35,046 nt of DNA from Streptomyces spiralis (GTDB lineage Bacteria; Actinomycetota; Actinomycetes; Streptomycetales; Streptomycetaceae). The notes below the pieces were generated by a model. That model was given only the letters and a program-made list of their open reading frames with translations. It was not told where the DNA came from and ran no database searches. Positions within the stretch are counted from its first letter, which is position 1; the number at the start of each line of letters is the position of its first letter. Where the stretch lies: contig NZ_BNBC01000053.1 of the NCBI RefSeq assembly GCF_014654675.1, positions 11,712 to 46,757 on the forward strand, given 5' to 3'. Below are positions 1-7,411 of the stretch, one piece after another. Position numbers and translations under genes: made by a program.

Positions 1-59
1 CAGTGATGGTGGCACTGTCTGCGGGCCGCGTCGTCGGCCCCTCTCGATGGTCTCCCTCC

Positions 60-137
60 GGCGCAACGGTAGTTGCTTTCGAAAGGTTGCGCCAAACACA
101 CGTTTCGAGTGAAAAGTGTGGATCAAGGGACTTGATC
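60..137. promoter_or_regulatory. Cluster of inverted repeats, possible operators
   Basis: GGCGCAAC (60-67) is matched by GTTGCGCC (86-93). Between them lies the perfect palindrome CTTTCGAAAG (76-85). A further pair, GATCAAG-gga-CTTGATC, occupies 121-137. The stretch from 68 to 137 is poorer in GC than its surroundings. Such clustering suggests protein-binding or replication sites; the function is inferred only. Confidence 0.3.
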
Positions 138-439
138 ACGTGTCCGGGTGTATGGCCGGCGTGGTGACCGGCGGGCAAAAAGGCCCATTGCTGTACTCTT
201 CACCGCCGGAGTGCAGACCTTGTGGGTCGCCGCCCCAGTCTGCCATCCGGCGCCTCGTCAACCGAGCGCCGGTTCCCTTCTGCCCGGGAGTCCCACGCGT
301 CCTCCCCGCGGCGCTCACGGTATCTCCCTAGGCCCGCTGGCGATACGGGTGTGCGTCGGCGTGCCCGACACCGGAGCTGAGGTGCGGACTTCCGTGTGTC
401 CGGCCCCGGGGCGCCAGCGCGGCCTTCCAGTGCATTCAC

Positions 440-477
440 ACGCGACACGCGTAGCGCGGCACGCGACACGCGTGGCG
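440..477. repeat. Two direct repeats, 21-bp period
   Basis: ACGCGACACGCGTAGCG (440-456) recurs with one change at 461-477. The 21-bp period equals two helical turns, so a protein dimer could contact both copies on one DNA face. Each copy includes an ACGCGT-type core. This may be an operator or iteron; no partner gene is obvious. Confidence 0.4.
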
Positions 478-609
478 AGCTGGGTCTTCGGGCCCGGTCC
501 TACATCTAGTGGTTGGATGGCTACAGCGGCCCACAAGTTGTGGTCCCCCAGCCTTCGTGGCTCGCCAACTGCCCTATGCTGGCTGTCGCTTCACCAAACA
601 GGCCTCCCT

Positions 610-651
610 GGCCTTCGCTCCAGCCGGAGCGAAGGCCCTGCACCCAGGGCC
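610..651 (+). terminator. Two overlapping, mutually exclusive hairpins
   Basis: Hairpin 1 has a perfect 12-bp stem, GGCCTTCGCTCC (610-621) with its complement at 626-637 and a 4-nt loop. Hairpin 2 pairs GGCCCTG (634-640) with CAGGGCC (645-651). They share bases 634-637, so only one can form at a time. They lie just before the ribosome site and start of the small gene at 680. This may be a terminator or an attenuator-like leader. Confidence 0.4.
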
Positions 652-679
652 AATTGGGGCCGAAAGAGGTGATGCACGG

Positions 680-808
680 ATGGATCGGAACGAACATTGC
701 GCGTGCTGCAAGCGTCGTAAGCACCGCCGGATAGGCGGTCAGGAGGCGCTGGCATGGGCGCGCGTGATCGTGATGATCACTCACGTGCTGCGGTCCTTCT
801 GGTCCTGA
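680..808 (+). CDS. Small Cys-containing hypothetical protein (42 aa)
   Basis: This short frame encodes a basic N-terminus with CACC and KRRKHRR motifs and a hydrophobic C-terminus (WARVIVMITHVLRSFWS). An AAAGAGG ribosome site (663-669) lies about 10 nt before the ATG, and two strong hairpins follow the stop (850-936). The short length and absence of a recognised family make it tentative. An overlapping frame from the ATG at 672 is an even shorter alternative. It is the only candidate gene on the plus strand at this end of the element. Confidence 0.3.
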   Translation: MDRNEHCACCKRRKHRRIGGQEALAWARVIVMITHVLRSFWS

Positions 809-849
809 CCAGATGCACCGAGGCGGCCGGACGGTACGAGCTCAGCAAT

Positions 850-936
850 GAGCCCGGCCGGATGTTGGACGGCCGGGCTCGTTGAATGCGGCACCCTCGA
901 GGGGGCTCTGAAGCTGGGTACCAGCCAGCTTCAGGC
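850..936. terminator. Tandem terminator hairpins between convergent genes
   Basis: The first hairpin has a perfect 10-bp stem, GAGCCCGGCC (850-859) with its complement at 871-880. The second pairs 901-915 with 923-936, giving 14 base pairs with one bulged base, and is followed by TTTC. They sit between the small plus-strand gene ending at 808 and the long minus-strand operon whose last gene ends at 1036, so they probably stop transcription from both sides. Confidence 0.6.
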
Positions 937-1035
937 CCTTTCGGGCGTCCCCCGCATCGTAGGCCATCGGCGCCACGCCGCAACGTACGGGGCGGACACG
1001 AATCGTATGGCGTGGCGCGCGCAGGGGCTCGAGGG

Positions 1036-1251
1036 TCAGTGCCGACGGCGGCTGCCCTCGACGGCCGACGAGATGGTGCGTACGGAGACGGGGTTGTCTG
1101 GTGGCGGCTTCGACACCCCGTCACCAACGCGCTCCTGTCGGGCCGCCCTCACTCGCTGCGCCATCGCGGATCGCTCTTGGCGGACTCGTTCCTGAAGCCT
1201 CTTGGCCTGCCTGTACGCCTTCTCAGCTTTCGTTCGCTTCTTCTTCGCCAC
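1036..1251 (-). CDS. Small basic hypothetical protein (71 aa)
   Basis: A very basic protein begins with a Lys-rich stretch (MAKKKRTKAEKAYRQAKR) that should be helical, followed by Arg/Gln-rich helix and a Ser/Pro tail. It uses a GTG start preceded by GGGAGG at a suitable distance. It is the last gene of the minus-strand operon and is followed by the terminators at 850-936. The composition suggests nucleic-acid contact, but no domain is recognised. Upstream lies the frameshifted gene at 1306-1567. Confidence 0.5.
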   Translation of the reverse strand: MAKKKRTKAEKAYRQAKRLQERVRQERSAMAQRVRAARQERVGDGVSKPPPDNPVSVRTISSAVEGSRRRH

Positions 1252-1305
1252 GCCCCCAATCCTCCCGATTCCTCGGAGGGTTGAGTAGCCCTCTGCTGAT
1301 GTGGA

Positions 1306-1567
1306 TCACCGGCGGTAGCTGCGGCGGCCCTCGAGGGCCTTCGTCACGGTGGAGATCTCCATCAGTGGGCCCGGCCTTCGGTGTCGTCGGGCTCGGGCCA
1401 GGGCCCCGACTGCGGTCGGCGCGGATCGTGGCGGCGGTGCCGGTCAGCTGCTCGATCCCGCGGGCGGTGTAGAGCCGGCGGGGCTCGAGGGCAGCCATCG
1501 GCCGCTCAATGCGATCGGCGGCGATGCGCCGCATGCGTACGGCCAACTTGTTGAGTGGCGTTCTCAT
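1306..1567 (-). pseudogene. Small basic element protein, apparent frameshift
   Basis: The start ATG overlaps the previous gene's stop (ATGA). The N-terminal frame reads MRTPLNKLAVRMRRIAADRI and continues to about TAATIRADR. The continuing frame then has poor codon use and would end at 1223, overlapping the next gene. The +1 frame instead gives ALARARRHRRPGP, then MEISTVTKALEGRRSYRR and a stop at 1306, with high third-position GC and a proper gap before the next ribosome site. One extra base in the C run at 1404-1407 would explain this. If there is no frameshift, the gene is 1223-1567 (114 aa). Function unknown. Confidence 0.4.
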
Positions 1568-1949
1568 GCGGCGGTCCGGTCGTCGTAGTGGGCGGCGATC
1601 GTTTCGAATGCGGCGCGCTCGGCCGTGGTGAGGGGCGTGCCTGGCGGCCGGCGGTTGAGCGGGTGCAGTCGTGGCCGTGGACGACGCCACCGGAGTGCCG
1701 CCAGAACGAGCAGCAAGGCACCGGCCGGGCAGCGAGGGCGCGGCCGAGCGCAGCGAGCCGCGAGGCGATGGCCTGCCCACGGCGGGCGCGGTGCCGGAGG
1801 TGGTGGGCGTACGCGCTGAGGAGCACGGCCAGGCTGGCGGGGCCAGCCGCGGCGTGCCAGCTGCTGCGGGCCGCGAGGTGGCAGGCGCTGGCCGCGAGGA
1901 CGAGCGCGGCCAGCTGGGCCGCGCGGGCGGTGCAGCGGGTGCGGGTCAC
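1564..1949 (-). pseudogene. Small membrane protein, apparent frameshift
   Basis: The GTG start overlaps the upstream stop (GTGA). The N-terminal part has two hydrophobic segments (about residues 10-25 and 33-48), a basic region, and then CCSFWRHSGGVVHGHDCTR, a Cys/His motif that could bind metal. Beyond that motif this frame looks non-coding. A frame one base earlier gives TTAERAAFETIAAHYDDRTAA and a stop overlapping the next ATG (ATGA). Both junctions are thus correct only if one base was lost near 1625-1660. Probably a Streptomyces-element membrane protein of unknown role, now broken or mis-sequenced. Confidence 0.45.
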
Positions 1950-2386
1950 GGCTGGCTCCCGGTGGCGGCTTGGCGGGTGGCGGCGCTGATGCCGCCGTCC
2001 CGGAAGGTCCACCAGCCGTCGTCTCCGGTCGGGAGCGCCGGGTAGTGGGCGAGCATGGGGCGCAGGATGGCGAGGTGCTGTTCGATGACCTCGGGTTTCT
2101 GCGCGCCCCAATAGTTCTCGCCGTCCCATCGGCCGTCGCAGTCGCCGCCGTACCGGCCGTCGTCGTAGCGCTCCAGGAACTCGACCACGGTCTCGGGGGC
2201 GGGTCGCTGGCTGGTGCGGAGCGCGCCGATGCACGCCACGATCAGGCCACGAGGCCGCCCCCGGAACCAGACTGCGGTGACCTGAGCACGGTGCCAGCCG
2301 TGTTCGGAGGAGCCGCCGACTCGGAGGCTGCCGAGGTCGACGGCGTACGGCCGGCGAGCGATGCGGAACTTGTCCTCGCGGATCAC
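1946..2386 (-). CDS. Hypothetical element protein (146 aa)
   Basis: A soluble protein starting GTG (VIREDKFRIARRPYAVDLG), overlapping the upstream stop by GTGA and the downstream start likewise. It has a Gly/Tyr/Asp-rich segment (YDDGRYGGDCDGRWDGENYW) and a C-terminal half rich in hydrophobic and acidic residues ending near GWWTFRDGGIS. No known domain is recognised. Translational coupling on both sides puts it firmly in the minus-strand operon. Earlier starts in the frame give Arg/Pro-rich sequence that is the shadow of the upstream gene. Confidence 0.6.
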   Translation of the reverse strand: MIREDKFRIARRPYAVDLGSLRVGGSSEHGWHRAQVTAVWFRGRPRGLIVACIGALRTSQRPAPETVVEFLERYDDGRYGGDCDGRWDGENYWGAQKPEVIEQHLAILRPMLAHYPALPTGDDGWWTFRDGGISAATRQAATGSQP

Positions 2387-2703
2387 CGGCTGCCTCCGAG
2401 GATGGCGCGCGCCAGGGCGACGGCGTGCGGGGCGACGACGTCCTGCCAGTCGGGGTGGGTGTGGATCGTGAGGCGGCGTGCCTCCGATCGGAACAGGCGG
2501 ACGAGCTCGAGCGCGAAGGCGGGCGTGAAGTGGCCGACGAGGTCGCTGCATTTGCCGCCCATGCCGTTGAGGAAGCCGTCCCGCCAGGCGGTGGCGGGGT
2601 CGTAGCACTGCCAGTAGTCGGCGGTCTCAAGGTCGGCCTGGGCGGCTTCGGCGAGCGGCTGCAGGAGATCGGCTGCCGCGGTGAGCTCCTCGGCCGACGT
2701 CAT
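2383..2703 (-). CDS. Hypothetical element protein (106 aa)
   Basis: A helical, acidic N-terminal region (MTSAEELTAAADLLQPLAEA) is followed by a central GGKCSDL segment and a C-terminal HPDWQDVVAPHAVALARAIL. It has ATGA overlap with the upstream gene and GTGA overlap with the downstream one, so the start is well fixed. No domain is recognised. Its small size and coupling are typical of accessory genes in Streptomyces integrative elements. Confidence 0.6.
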   Translation of the reverse strand: MTSAEELTAAADLLQPLAEAAQADLETADYWQCYDPATAWRDGFLNGMGGKCSDLVGHFTPAFALELVRLFRSEARRLTIHTHPDWQDVVAPHAVALARAILGGSR

Positions 2704-2984
2704 GGCTGCGCCTCCGGGTCGATGAGGTCGATGTAGTCGCGGGCGAGGCAGGCTGAGCAGCCGCCGCACACGCAGTCGAGGTCGTAGCCCTGCTGGAGGA
2801 GGTGGGCGCGTTGCTGCTCGGCGAGTTCGTGGGCGTGTCGGTCGAGGATGCGGTCGGCGTGCTGGCGGGAGCCACGGCCGGTGAGCATCCATTCGGCGAA
2901 GGTGTTGAGGGGGTCTTCGCGGGCGTTGCTCGCCTTGTTGGAGGCGGGGACGGCGGGGTGGGCGCCGTCCTGGGTGGTGGTCAT
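2700..2984 (-). CDS. Hypothetical Cys-motif protein (94 aa)
   Basis: A good GGAGG ribosome site precedes the ATG. The middle is hydrophilic and helical (HADRILDRHAHELAEQQRAH), and the C-terminus carries CVCGGCSACLA, four cysteines in nine residues that could hold zinc or a cluster. The stop overlaps the next gene's ATG. The 92-bp gap upstream suggests a separate ribosome entry here after the 63-aa gene. No family is recognised. Confidence 0.6.
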   Translation of the reverse strand: MTTTQDGAHPAVPASNKASNAREDPLNTFAEWMLTGRGSRQHADRILDRHAHELAEQQRAHLLQQGYDLDCVCGGCSACLARDYIDLIDPEAQP

Positions 2985-3076
2985 GGTGGGCCTCCGTGAG
3001 GGGGTCGGTGGCCGGGTGTGCGATGGGTGCTGGTGTTAGTTCAGCAGGCGGGTGATCGTTCGCCCGATGGTGCAGG

Positions 3077-3268
3077 TCAGCGGGGCGCGGGGGTGTGGTG
3101 CCAGCCGTCGCAGAGGTGGCAGGCGGTGGCCTCGAGTTGGGTAGGGCCGACCCAGCCGAGGAGCGCGGCGAGCGCGAGGTCTCGGCTGGCGAAGCGGGGG
3201 CCGTTCGGGCACGTGCGGGTCCGGCCGATGATGCGCGCAGCATGCGGCGGCTTCCAGCGACCTCTCAC
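3077..3268 (-). CDS. Small CxxC hypothetical protein (63 aa)
   Basis: A short protein with a basic N-terminus, a hydrophobic middle (LALAALLGWVGP) and a C-terminal ACHLCDGWHH that could bind metal with an upstream Cys. The GTG start overlaps the stop of the frameshifted gene before it (GTGA), which supports both. It probably belongs to the minus-strand operon. No family is recognised. Confidence 0.5.
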   Translation of the reverse strand: MRGRWKPPHAARIIGRTRTCPNGPRFASRDLALAALLGWVGPTQLEATACHLCDGWHHTPAPR

Positions 3269-3485
3269 GCAGCCTCGTCGTAGTCGTACGGCTCTGTGTG
3301 CGCCCAGGACGGCGCGGGCTGCGGTCGGGCCGGCCCCGGGCTGGGCTCCGGCCGCGGCTCGTGGTGCGCCCGGTGTGCGCGGAGGTATCGCCAGGCCCAG
3401 AACGGCGGGAAGTTCTGCCCTGGTGGCTGCAAGCGAGGGCGCTGATCGTGAGGACGAGCGTCAGGTACGCGACGACGCTGCTCAC
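3265..3485 (-). pseudogene. Small membrane protein, apparent frameshift
   Basis: The GTG start overlaps the upstream stop (GTGA) and opens with a clear membrane segment, VSSVVAYLTLVLTISALA. After about 20 residues the frame turns into Arg/Pro-rich shadow sequence. The frame one base earlier gives NFPPFWAWRYLRAHRAHHEP, then a Pro-rich tail ending HTEPYDYDEAA, with a stop that overlaps the next gene (GTGA). The natural reading is a 73-residue membrane protein with a basic cytoplasmic tail and one base lost near 3410-3435. A TTG at the C-terminal frame's beginning is a weaker alternative start. Confidence 0.5.
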
Positions 3486-4339
3486 GGCTGCGCCCCGTCC
3501 TGCTGCGCCTCGTCGTCGGCGATCTCTCGGCAGGCCGGGCAGGAGTTGGGGCCGACGGGGATGGTGTGGACGCAGCACTCCACCCCGTCGTCGCGGCGGT
3601 AGTGAGCGGTTGGAATGAACGAGGCCTCGGCGGTGGGCTGCTGCGTCTCGTCGGCCATGCGGCGCAGCTCGTCGCCCCAGGCGCGTACCTGCCGTGCGGC
3701 TGATCGGCGGTAGATACGGGTCAGGCCGTCCTTGCCGCCTTGCTCGGCGTCTGCCGCCAACCGGTCGGCGACCTCGGCGTACACGGCGGCCCGGTCGGCG
3801 GGCTCGGGCAGCACGGCCAGCACCGCGTCGGCCGCCGCGCGCCGGTGCTCGATAGGGAGCACGAGCGGGATGCGGCCGATGGCGTTGGCGATGCGGTCGC
3901 GGAGCGCGGCCCGGTCGGCGGACGGCTGCACGGCGGCAGGCTCCTCGGCGGCCGTGTCGCCGTCGGGCTCCCCTGGGTCGACCTCGGGGTGCGTGAAACG
4001 GACGGGCTTGCCCAGCTCGCGGGCGTAGGCGATCTCCGCGATGGTCGACGAGCCCACGTAGTCGCCGACAACGAGCACCTCGTCCGCGAGCCGGATCTTC
4101 GCCCGGGGCAGGTCGTCGAGCGCGGACTTCACCTTCGCCACAGCGTCGGAGTGCCACAGCTTGGTGTTGACGTGCGGCATCACCACGATCTTCCCGGCCA
4201 CTGACACGGCGTGGGCTTCTGCCTGCATGTCGGCTTCAAAGCGCATGGACCCGCAGATCGCGACGATCCGCAGGATGCTCAGCCGTTCCTTCGCGTCGGC
4301 GAGCTTCTCCCCGGGGGTCAGCAGGTTCGGGTAGGTCAT
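3482..4339 (-). CDS. Nucleoside deoxyribosyltransferase-like element protein
   Basis: 285 aa, starting ATG in a TGATG overlap with the previous gene and with GGGAG 7 nt upstream. Residues about 20-115 (VAICGSMRFEADMQAEA ... LADEVLVVGDYVGSSTIAEI ... ARELGKPVRF) match the fold of nucleoside 2-deoxyribosyltransferase-like/DUF4406 proteins: an N-terminal GSM loop, a later Asp-Glu region and the SxxExxYA helix. The middle (residues ~135-250, with repeated ADRAA motifs) is a helical module common in Streptomyces phage and element proteins. The end carries CC and CPAC, a possible zinc site. A role in nucleotide or base metabolism is inferred, not shown. Confidence 0.55.
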   Translation of the reverse strand: MTYPNLLTPGEKLADAKERLSILRIVAICGSMRFEADMQAEAHAVSVAGKIVVMPHVNTKLWHSDAVAKVKSALDDLPRAKIRLADEVLVVGDYVGSSTIAEIAYARELGKPVRFTHPEVDPGEPDGDTAAEEPAAVQPSADRAALRDRIANAIGRIPLVLPIEHRRAAADAVLAVLPEPADRAAVYAEVADRLAADAEQGGKDGLTRIYRRSAARQVRAWGDELRRMADETQQPTAEASFIPTAHYRRDDGVECCVHTIPVGPNSCPACREIADDEAQQDGAQP

Positions 4340-4561
4340 CAGAGCTCCCGGATGGTGAGTTGGTCGTCGGCTGGTAGTTCGGGCTGATCCGCGCCGGGCC
4401 GGGCGGCGCGCGGGGTTGCGAGGCGTGGCTGGCGGTTGGTGCGGCGGTGGAGCTTGCGCCAGCAGACGGGTTCGTGGCCGCGGGCCGCGGGATTCGGGGT
4501 CGGTGAGGAGGCGCCCGCACGCGCAGGCGACGGGCTCTTCCTCCGAGCTGGGCTCGGTCAC
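4339..4561 (-). pseudogene. DUF6011-like zinc protein, apparent frameshift
   Basis: The GTG start overlaps the upstream stop (GTGA) and reads CACGRLLTDPESR. Continuing needs the +1 frame: RGHEPVCWRKLHRRTNR through to a tail ending ELPADDQLTIREL, with a stop overlapping the next gene (TGATG). The pattern C-x-CGR-LTDP-SR-RG-x-x-PVC matches the short zinc-binding DUF6011 family seen widely in Streptomyces phages and elements. One extra G in the stretch around 4477-4490 explains the shift. The function of the family is unknown. Broken gene or sequencing error. Confidence 0.5.
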
Positions 4562-4950
4562 TGGTCCGCCAGCCGCGGGTGCAGCTCCCAGAGCGGGCAG
4601 CCGGTGATCGGCTGCTGCAGTTCCTCGGGCCCGTCGGTGTGGCAGCAGGCCTCGGGCCACGAGGAACACCCGCAGTCCTGGCCGGGGATGCACTGGTGAC
4701 TGGACCAGCGAGCCTCCTGGAACCACGCGCAGGTCTTGCAGCCGCGGGCGCCCGGGTTCTGCCAGCAACGGCCCATGTGCCACTCGATGCGCTCGCGCTT
4801 GGCCCGGGTGTAGCGCCGGCAGTGCGAGCACTGGTGAATGTCGGTCGCAAGCCACTCGCCGAGTCGCTGGGTCTGACTGTGCCGTCCAAACTGGAGGACG
4901 AGCGCGCTATGTGGTCTCTCGTCACAAAGCTGTCCGGATTGCCATACCAC
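4558..4950 (-). CDS. Cys-rich, multi-zinc-ribbon-like element protein
   Basis: A protein with many Cys/His pairs: CSHC, CWQNPGARGCKTC, HQCIPGQDCGC, WPEACCH and a final CPLWELHPRLADQ. The spacing suggests several zinc-binding knuckles. The C-terminus is well fixed by the GTGA overlap with the next gene. The start is uncertain: GTG at 4950 is chosen as the nearest upstream start with coding-like sequence, but no clear ribosome site is seen, and an ATG at 5115 is possible. The region 4900-5010 is unusually AT-rich for this DNA and may hold the operon promoter. Role unknown. Confidence 0.5.
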   Translation of the reverse strand: MVWQSGQLCDERPHSALVLQFGRHSQTQRLGEWLATDIHQCSHCRRYTRAKRERIEWHMGRCWQNPGARGCKTCAWFQEARWSSHQCIPGQDCGCSSWPEACCHTDGPEELQQPITGCPLWELHPRLADQ

Positions 4951-5131
4951 GAGAGGGCAGAAGCACTGGATGTCTATCGTGTTGGCCCACCCAATGCTTG
5001 AACAGGGAGCGTTCCGGATCGGCGCGCTCCGGCGAGACGTCAGCGACGATCTCGGCCTGGTCGCCGAACAACAACAGGACTCGGACGGTGACGTGCTCGG
5101 CGAACCTGGGGTCATCCTCTCGTGCGGGGGG

Positions 5132-6868
5132 TCAGCGTTTGATGCGGCCGCGTACTGCGAGTGCGGCCAGGGCTAGGAGTGTGGGCTCCAGGAGGCGGGA
5201 GGCCATCTCTATGTAGGTGCCGGCGGTGGTGAGGTTCTGGCCGGAGGATCGGAAGATCACTGAGTTGACGGCGACGCGGGTGGCCTTCTCGGCCCGCTTC
5301 CACGTCATGCGCTGGTCCCAGCGGCCGTGGAGGGCCGGATCGGGGGTGCTGGTGTTCAGGCTGATCTTGCTGCCGTGGAGGGTGCCTGTGGTGGCCGGGT
5401 CAGGGTCGTGGGTGGGCAGGCCGACACCCATGAGGAGCAACACGGTCAGGGACATGGCAGCGAGGAGCCAGCTCACGGCGCGGGAGGCGCGCAGGCCGTA
5501 ACCGGAGAGCAGCCAGTAGCCCCACAGCAAGCGGCGTTCCCCCTTCGGGGTGCCGGCGCGGTCGTGGCGGCGCATCTCGCACTCGCCGTAGTAGAAGTCC
5601 GCGGCGCCGGGTTCGTTCTTTCCGTCCTCGAAGGCTTTGCGGAGTTGTCGGTAGAGGGCTGCGACGTCCTCGGGGTCGGGAGTGCGGTCGGGGTCGGGGT
5701 GGTGCGGGCCGGGACGCCACTGACGGGGCGATGGGGTCTGGCCGGGGGGTAGTGCGGGCTGGCCGGCAGTCTGCGCGCGCCAGTGGTGTTCCTCAGCCAG
5801 GGTGTGTCGGCGTGTCCACCGCGACAGGCGTATGCCGCGGCGCTGCCACCCGGCCGGTGTGGGCGCGAAGATGGTGCGGCCTTCCAGGCGGAGCTGGTCG
5901 AGGTGGAAGGCCCCGGAGAACAGGCAGTCAGTCAGGTCGGAGTCGGTCAGGACCAGGTGGGCGGCGTCCACCCCCTGCACCGAGATCACCCGCACCCCGG
6001 CGGGGCCGGACAACAGACTCTCGTCTACGACACCACCAGCGGTGAACGGGGCGGGGTGGGCGGTGACCGCAACCGGAGCCGTCAGCACCGCGTAACCGAG
6101 ATCCACGGAGGCATAGCGCAACCGCACTGTGGCCGTCGAATCCCACCGGGTCCGTACACAGTGCACCTCCCGCGCCGCGATCTCCAGCGTCACCGGCGCT
6201 CCGAACACAGCACCCGATAGGTCCAGCGTCCTCGCACAGACAATCGGCCCCCACCGCGACGCCATCGAGAACTTGGCCCCGTCGAACTGGCCATTACCAG
6301 TGACCTGCACTCCGATGAAACGCGCGTCGTCAGCGAACTGAGTACGGTCGAACCGAGCATCGTCAGCGAACCGGGCCCCGTTGAATAGGGCGCCACCAGC
6401 GAACTGGGCCGCGAAGAACCAAGCCTTGCGGGCGAACTGAGCCCCATAGAACCAGGCGTGGGCGGCGAACTGCGCCCCGGCGAACCAGACGTCGCCAGCG
6501 AACTTTGCCTCGATGAACCACGTGTTGCCGGAGAACTGCGCTCTGTCGAACCGGGCCTCGCCGGAAAACTGCGCGCTGTCGAAGTGGGCCTCGCCAAAGC
6601 AGGAGCGTCCAGTGGCCGGATCGATGAGGGCGTTCAGGAGTCCGTTTAGGAGGTCTTCCGTGAAGGGGGTGCCGCGGTGGTCGATGTCGGCGCCGAGGGT
6701 CAGGCTCGACAGGTAGTCGTTGCGTTCCGTGTCCGCGAGATGTGCCAAGCACGCGGTGTGGCCGGTGACGTGGATACCGCGACAACCGACCGGATCATCG
6801 GTCGGATCAGCGCCGTACCCACAGTGGGGCCAGGACGGGCTCTGACTCGGGGACGGCGGCTCTGTCAT
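5132..6868 (-). CDS. Membrane-anchored pentapeptide-repeat protein (578 aa)
   Basis: Residues about 90-200 are tandem pentapeptide repeats in ten-residue steps (for example AHFDSAQFSGEARFDRAQFS), with Phe at repeat centres and an unusual set of Trp-Phe pairs (NTWF, DVWF, HAWF, KAWF); this predicts a right-handed quadrilateral beta helix. Weaker repeats continue to about 350. A linker rich in Pro follows, then FYYGECEMRRHDR and two C-terminal membrane segments (AVSWLLAAMSLTVLLLMGVG and LLEPTLLALAALAV). GGAG lies 9 nt before the ATG. This domain order is common in Streptomyces, with unknown function. The gene is intact in an otherwise decaying element. Confidence 0.8.
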   Translation of the reverse strand: MTEPPSPSQSPSWPHCGYGADPTDDPVGCRGIHVTGHTACLAHLADTERNDYLSSLTLGADIDHRGTPFTEDLLNGLLNALIDPATGRSCFGEAHFDSAQFSGEARFDRAQFSGNTWFIEAKFAGDVWFAGAQFAAHAWFYGAQFARKAWFFAAQFAGGALFNGARFADDARFDRTQFADDARFIGVQVTGNGQFDGAKFSMASRWGPIVCARTLDLSGAVFGAPVTLEIAAREVHCVRTRWDSTATVRLRYASVDLGYAVLTAPVAVTAHPAPFTAGGVVDESLLSGPAGVRVISVQGVDAAHLVLTDSDLTDCLFSGAFHLDQLRLEGRTIFAPTPAGWQRRGIRLSRWTRRHTLAEEHHWRAQTAGQPALPPGQTPSPRQWRPGPHHPDPDRTPDPEDVAALYRQLRKAFEDGKNEPGAADFYYGECEMRRHDRAGTPKGERRLLWGYWLLSGYGLRASRAVSWLLAAMSLTVLLLMGVGLPTHDPDPATTGTLHGSKISLNTSTPDPALHGRWDQRMTWKRAEKATRVAVNSVIFRSSGQNLTTAGTYIEMASRLLEPTLLALAALAVRGRIKR

Positions 6869-6983
6869 ACGGGCGGCTCCAGGCTTGGTGCGTCATCGCA
6901 TGGCGGTCATGAGAGGGACGGCAGTGAGAGATCATCCGGTTGCATCGGGATCGCCCGTCAGCCCCGCCAGGTATTTCAATGGT

Positions 6984-7358
6984 TCATGGAGAAGGCTGGC
7001 CCTGATGGCGCTGCTGGGCGTCGCGGACGGGGTCCGCCGTGGCGCGGATGGCGGCGCGGGCAGCAGCCTCGTTCTGCTTCGTGGTGTCTTCTGGGCCGCG
7101 GGTGGCGCGCAGTACAGCGAGAGCCTGGCGCAGCGGCTCGTCGAGCACGAGGGTCAGGTGGTCGGTGTCCGGCGACGGCTCCGGCGCGCTGGCGGCCGGT
7201 TCCGGCGAAGCTTGGGCGTCCTCCTGGCGGATGGCGGCGAGGTCGCCGCGGACCGTGTCCTTGCTGACACCCACCTGAGCTGCGATGTTGCGGGTGCTCA
7301 GTGTCGGGCCCTGCGCGATGAGCTGGCGAACGAGCGCCCGGCGAGTGGCGACCGTCAT
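6984..7358 (-). CDS. Helix-turn-helix element protein (124 aa)
   Basis: Residues 1-45 form a homeodomain-like HTH (LSTRNIAAQVGVSKDTVRGD), followed by a Pro/Ala/Ser linker and a C-terminal helical stretch (LDEPLRQALAVLRATRGPED). It probably binds DNA and may regulate element genes, possibly at the palindrome 430 bp upstream (7793-7814). The ATG start has no strong ribosome site. It lies between the broken gene at 7412-7759 and the pentapeptide-repeat gene on the same strand. Confidence 0.65.
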   Translation of the reverse strand: MTVATRRALVRQLIAQGPTLSTRNIAAQVGVSKDTVRGDLAAIRQEDAQASPEPAASAPEPSPDTDHLTLVLDEPLRQALAVLRATRGPEDTTKQNEAAARAAIRATADPVRDAQQRHQGQPSP

Positions 7359-7411
7359 GGCGGGCGGCTGGCTTACGGCCGGTCACCTCCGGTCTGGCGA
7401 GTGGCGATCTC

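Larger units (their letters stand above)
1..679. other. Non-coding left region rich in inverted repeats
   Basis: No reading frame here looks like a real gene: predicted products are Arg/Pro/Gly-rich and resemble no family. The stretch holds several inverted repeats (60-93, 121-137), a direct repeat pair (440-477) and strong hairpins (610-651). It could be a regulatory or replication region of the element, or intergenic DNA at its edge. Nothing more can be said from the sequence alone. Confidence 0.5.

Noticed and set aside
148..672. 174-codon plus-strand frame at the left edge
   Set aside because: Its product is Pro/Arg/Ser-rich, the frame crosses the strong hairpins at 610-651 and repeats at 440-477, and no ribosome site is present.
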